This document shows, piece after piece, positions 5,955 to 7,458 of a stretch of 7,458 nucleotides of DNA. Position 1 is the stretch's first letter; every line of letters begins with the position of its first letter. Source of the DNA: Gammaproteobacteria bacterium (GTDB lineage Bacteria; Pseudomonadota; Gammaproteobacteria; Pseudomonadales; Pseudohongiellaceae); contig DORE01000256.1 of the NCBI GenBank assembly GCA_003514305.1, positions 1 to 7,458 of the forward strand. Reading direction: 5' to 3'. A model generated the notes under the pieces. That model saw only the letters and a program-made list of their open reading frames with translations. It was not told the origin of the DNA and searched no databases. Both the position numbers and the translations under genes were made by a program.

Positions 5955-6066
5955 AATTTCGGCTAAAATGTTTATCACAGGGAACGGCGGAGGTGATGGG
6001 TTGCAGAATTCGGTTGACGGTTGCGTTACTTTCTTCCCAATTGATGGTCTCGTTATGGCCTGTTTG

Positions 6067-6075
6067 TGCTAGCAT
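6067..6075 (+). promoter_or_regulatory. Possible extended -10 for the 333-residue protein gene
   Basis: TGCTAGCAT is an extended -10 (TGn followed by TAGCAT, four of six matches including both T-A and A-T ends). It would start transcription near 6082, about 30 bases before the GTG start. It resembles the TGCTAGGGT element before the VOC gene, including the following ATTC(C)TAC. No -35 is evident at 17 bases. Confidence 0.4.
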
Positions 6076-6111
6076 TCCTACGTTTTTTGAGTTGCAAGGA
6101 AGGAGAAAGCA

Positions 6112-7113
6112 GTGACAGCCATGAAGGCATTACGATCGTTAAGTTGTTCTCTGTTGGGAAGTCTGTGTTTTGTCTCTGGCGGACTGTATTCTCAGCAGAC
6201 CGAGAACCCCAGCTGGAACGGAGTACCCGATTTGCAGGGCGTGTACAGCATCGCTACGGTGACTATGCTGGAGCGAGGTGAGCAGTTTGGCGGTGAATTG
6301 GTTATCAGCACCGAACAGGCCGCGGTCGTGGGCGAAACTGGAGCGAGTTATCTTGATAATCTGGTAAGTAATGTGGGTGGAGCCGAGTCTCAGGTCGGCG
6401 GTTACAACACGTTCTGGATGGATCCGGGCGAAAGAATGGCAGTTATTGACGGTGAGATTAGAACCTCGATCATCATCGAGCCGGAAGCCGGACGCCTGCC
6501 CTGGGCCGAAGGTGCTTTGCGGCGCATCTTTAGCAGCATGCGCGGTCAGCAGGCATTAGATGGACCGGAGGTGCGCCCGATGGGCGAGCGCTGTCTGGTC
6601 GGTTTTGGCTCTTCGGGTGGACCACCCATGCTTCCGGTGCTATACAACAATCACAGCCGAATCGTTCAGACTGAAGATTACGTCATGATTCTCGCTGAGA
6701 TGAATCACGACGCGCGCATTATTCGTTTGAAAGACAGCCAGCACAAGGAAATGCAAAAGTGGCTGGGAGACTCTATCGGGTACTACGATGATGACACGCT
6801 TGTCGTCGAAACTACCAATTTTCATGCTCAGGAGAGTTTTCGAGGCGCCCTGCGTCACTTCTTCTATTTGTCTGCGGACGCCAAGGTCACTGAGGAGTTT
6901 TCCCGGCTCGATAAAGACACGCTGCTCTACCGATTCACGGTTGATGATCCAGCAGTCTACTCTCGAGCTTGGACCGGTGAGCTGCCTATGAATGCCGTTG
7001 AGGATAGAATTTACGAATACGCTTGTCATGAGGGGAACTATGCGCTCCCGGGCATTCTTGCCGGAGCAAGGCGGCAAGAGCTGGAATCGGAATTTGGGCT
7101 ACCGGGACAGTAA
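6112..7113 (+). CDS. Exported protein of an uncharacterised conserved family
   Basis: The product has 333 residues. The start is GTG 6112, with AAGGAG (6100-6105) at the ideal six-base spacing; the ATG three codons later is too far from it. A Sec signal peptide spans about 1-27 (SLSCSLLGSLCFVSGG, cleavage near LYS-QQ). The mature protein opens with WNGVPDLQGVYS (35-46). The conserved second half has GERCL (158-162), MLPVLYNNHSRIVQT (173-187), NHDARIIRL (198-206), WLGDSIGYYDDDTLVVETTNF (from 217), DTLLYRFTVDDP (269-280) and IYEYACHEGNYAL (300-312). I recall this pattern as a recurrent hypothetical family in proteobacteria and Acidobacteria, with no assigned reaction. The two well-placed Cys (161 and 305) could form a disulfide. 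It is followed after three bases by a cytochrome c'-like gene, suggesting a shared transcript and a periplasmic role. Confidence 0.85.
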   Translation: MTAMKALRSLSCSLLGSLCFVSGGLYSQQTENPSWNGVPDLQGVYSIATVTMLERGEQFGGELVISTEQAAVVGETGASYLDNLVSNVGGAESQVGGYNTFWMDPGERMAVIDGEIRTSIIIEPEAGRLPWAEGALRRIFSSMRGQQALDGPEVRPMGERCLVGFGSSGGPPMLPVLYNNHSRIVQTEDYVMILAEMNHDARIIRLKDSQHKEMQKWLGDSIGYYDDDTLVVETTNFHAQESFRGALRHFFYLSADAKVTEEFSRLDKDTLLYRFTVDDPAVYSRAWTGELPMNAVEDRIYEYACHEGNYALPGILAGARRQELESEFGLPGQ

Positions 7114-7116
7114 CCA

Positions 7117-7458
7117 GTGGAGCGGTTTATATTATGTCTACGATTAGCAAGTTTGATCGCCATGCTGGTTTCAATTCCGGCGAATGTGGCTGATGAGCTG
7201 CAGCCGAAATTGTCCGTTAAGGAGATTATGAATAACATAGTTACTCCCGCAACCAACACCATTTGGGGTGCGTATCAATTGAAAACCGAGGCGCAGTGGG
7301 ATGACGTGCGCAGTGCGGCGGAGGCTGTGATCGATGCCACCAATCTCTTGAGGATGGGGGGTGCCCATGATAACGAGGCTCGGATGGCTGCGGAGGCCGA
7401 ATGGCAAACCTTTAACCAGCAGCTGCTTGCTGCGGCCGAACAAGTGTTAATGGCGGCA
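7117..7458 (+). CDS. Secreted cytochrome c'-like (class II) protein, partial
   Basis: The frame is open to the right edge; 114 residues are visible. The likely start is GTG 7117, three bases after the previous stop, with a weak GGGA nine bases upstream. An ATG at 7162 would remove most of the signal peptide. Residues 1-25 are a Sec signal (LCLRLASLIAMLVSIPANVA). The mature part is helical and shows VKEIMNNIVTPATNTIWGAY (from 34), then SAAEAVIDATNLLRMGG (66-82) and AEWQTFNQQLLAAAEQVL (from 94). This matches the first three helices of a cytochrome c'-like four-helix bundle. In that family the CxxCH haem site is in the last helix, which lies outside the window, so haem binding is not shown here. 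It probably shares a transcript with the preceding gene. Confidence 0.72.
   Translation, partial: MERFILCLRLASLIAMLVSIPANVADELQPKLSVKEIMNNIVTPATNTIWGAYQLKTEAQWDDVRSAAEAVIDATNLLRMGGAHDNEARMAAEAEWQTFNQQLLAAAEQVLMAA

Larger units (their letters stand above)
5916..6111. other. Divergent intergenic region
   Basis: These 196 bases lie between the operon (leftward) and the 333-residue protein gene (rightward), so promoters for both should be here. Candidate extended -10 elements for each direction are listed separately. No credible coding frame, repeat or RNA gene was found in it. Confidence 0.6.

Noticed and set aside
6640..7077. 145-codon minus-strand frame opposite the 333-residue protein gene
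   Set aside because: Despite its length, the plus-strand gene has a strong ribosome site, signal peptide and conserved blocks over this exact stretch.
7038..7443. Minus-strand frames opposite the right-edge gene
   Set aside because: The plus-strand frame gives a signal peptide and a cytochrome c'-like helical pattern; the minus frames show no recognisable features.

Overview
The window reads as a piece of a Gram-negative proteobacterial chromosome, most likely a gammaproteobacterium of marine or oligotrophic type. This rests on a standard-length xseA, Shine-Dalgarno-led genes, several GTG starts, moderate G+C by eye, and many exported proteins (Sec signals, one Tat signal, c-type haem proteins). 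The genus cannot be fixed from sequence alone. I see no tRNA, rRNA, CRISPR array, insertion sequence or phage gene.

Left part (1-2334), all on the minus strand. A small single-span membrane protein ORF (2122-2334) is followed by xseA (649-2034), the large subunit of exodeoxyribonuclease VII. After a 185-base gap comes a membrane-anchored DsbA/thioredoxin-like protein with a CPAC active site, cut by the left edge.

Middle part (2335-5915). A Tat-exported VOC (glyoxalase-fold) protein runs on the plus strand (2548-3105). It faces a four-gene minus-strand operon transcribed from about 5950 down to 3050. In transcription order the operon encodes a secreted COG4798-type methyltransferase, a short cupin that has lost its first metal-binding motif, a YtkA-like Met/His-rich periplasmic protein, and a membrane-anchored dihaem peroxidase of the cytochrome c peroxidase/MauG family. 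The last two genes overlap by GTGA. The peroxidase and VOC genes overlap tail to tail by 56 bases.

Right part (5916-7458). A 196-base divergent intergenic region separates the operon from a plus-strand pair. The first is an exported 333-residue protein of a family that I recognise as recurrent but functionally unassigned. Three bases after its stop begins a secreted helical protein resembling class II (cytochrome c'-like) cytochromes, cut by the right edge.

Apart from xseA, and possibly the small ORF and the cupin, nearly every product is predicted to act outside the cytoplasm. The common theme of the middle and right parts is periplasmic redox, copper and haem chemistry. The combination suggests a periplasmic oxidation or maturation module of unknown substrate. 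That functional link is inference from gene order, not something the sequence proves.
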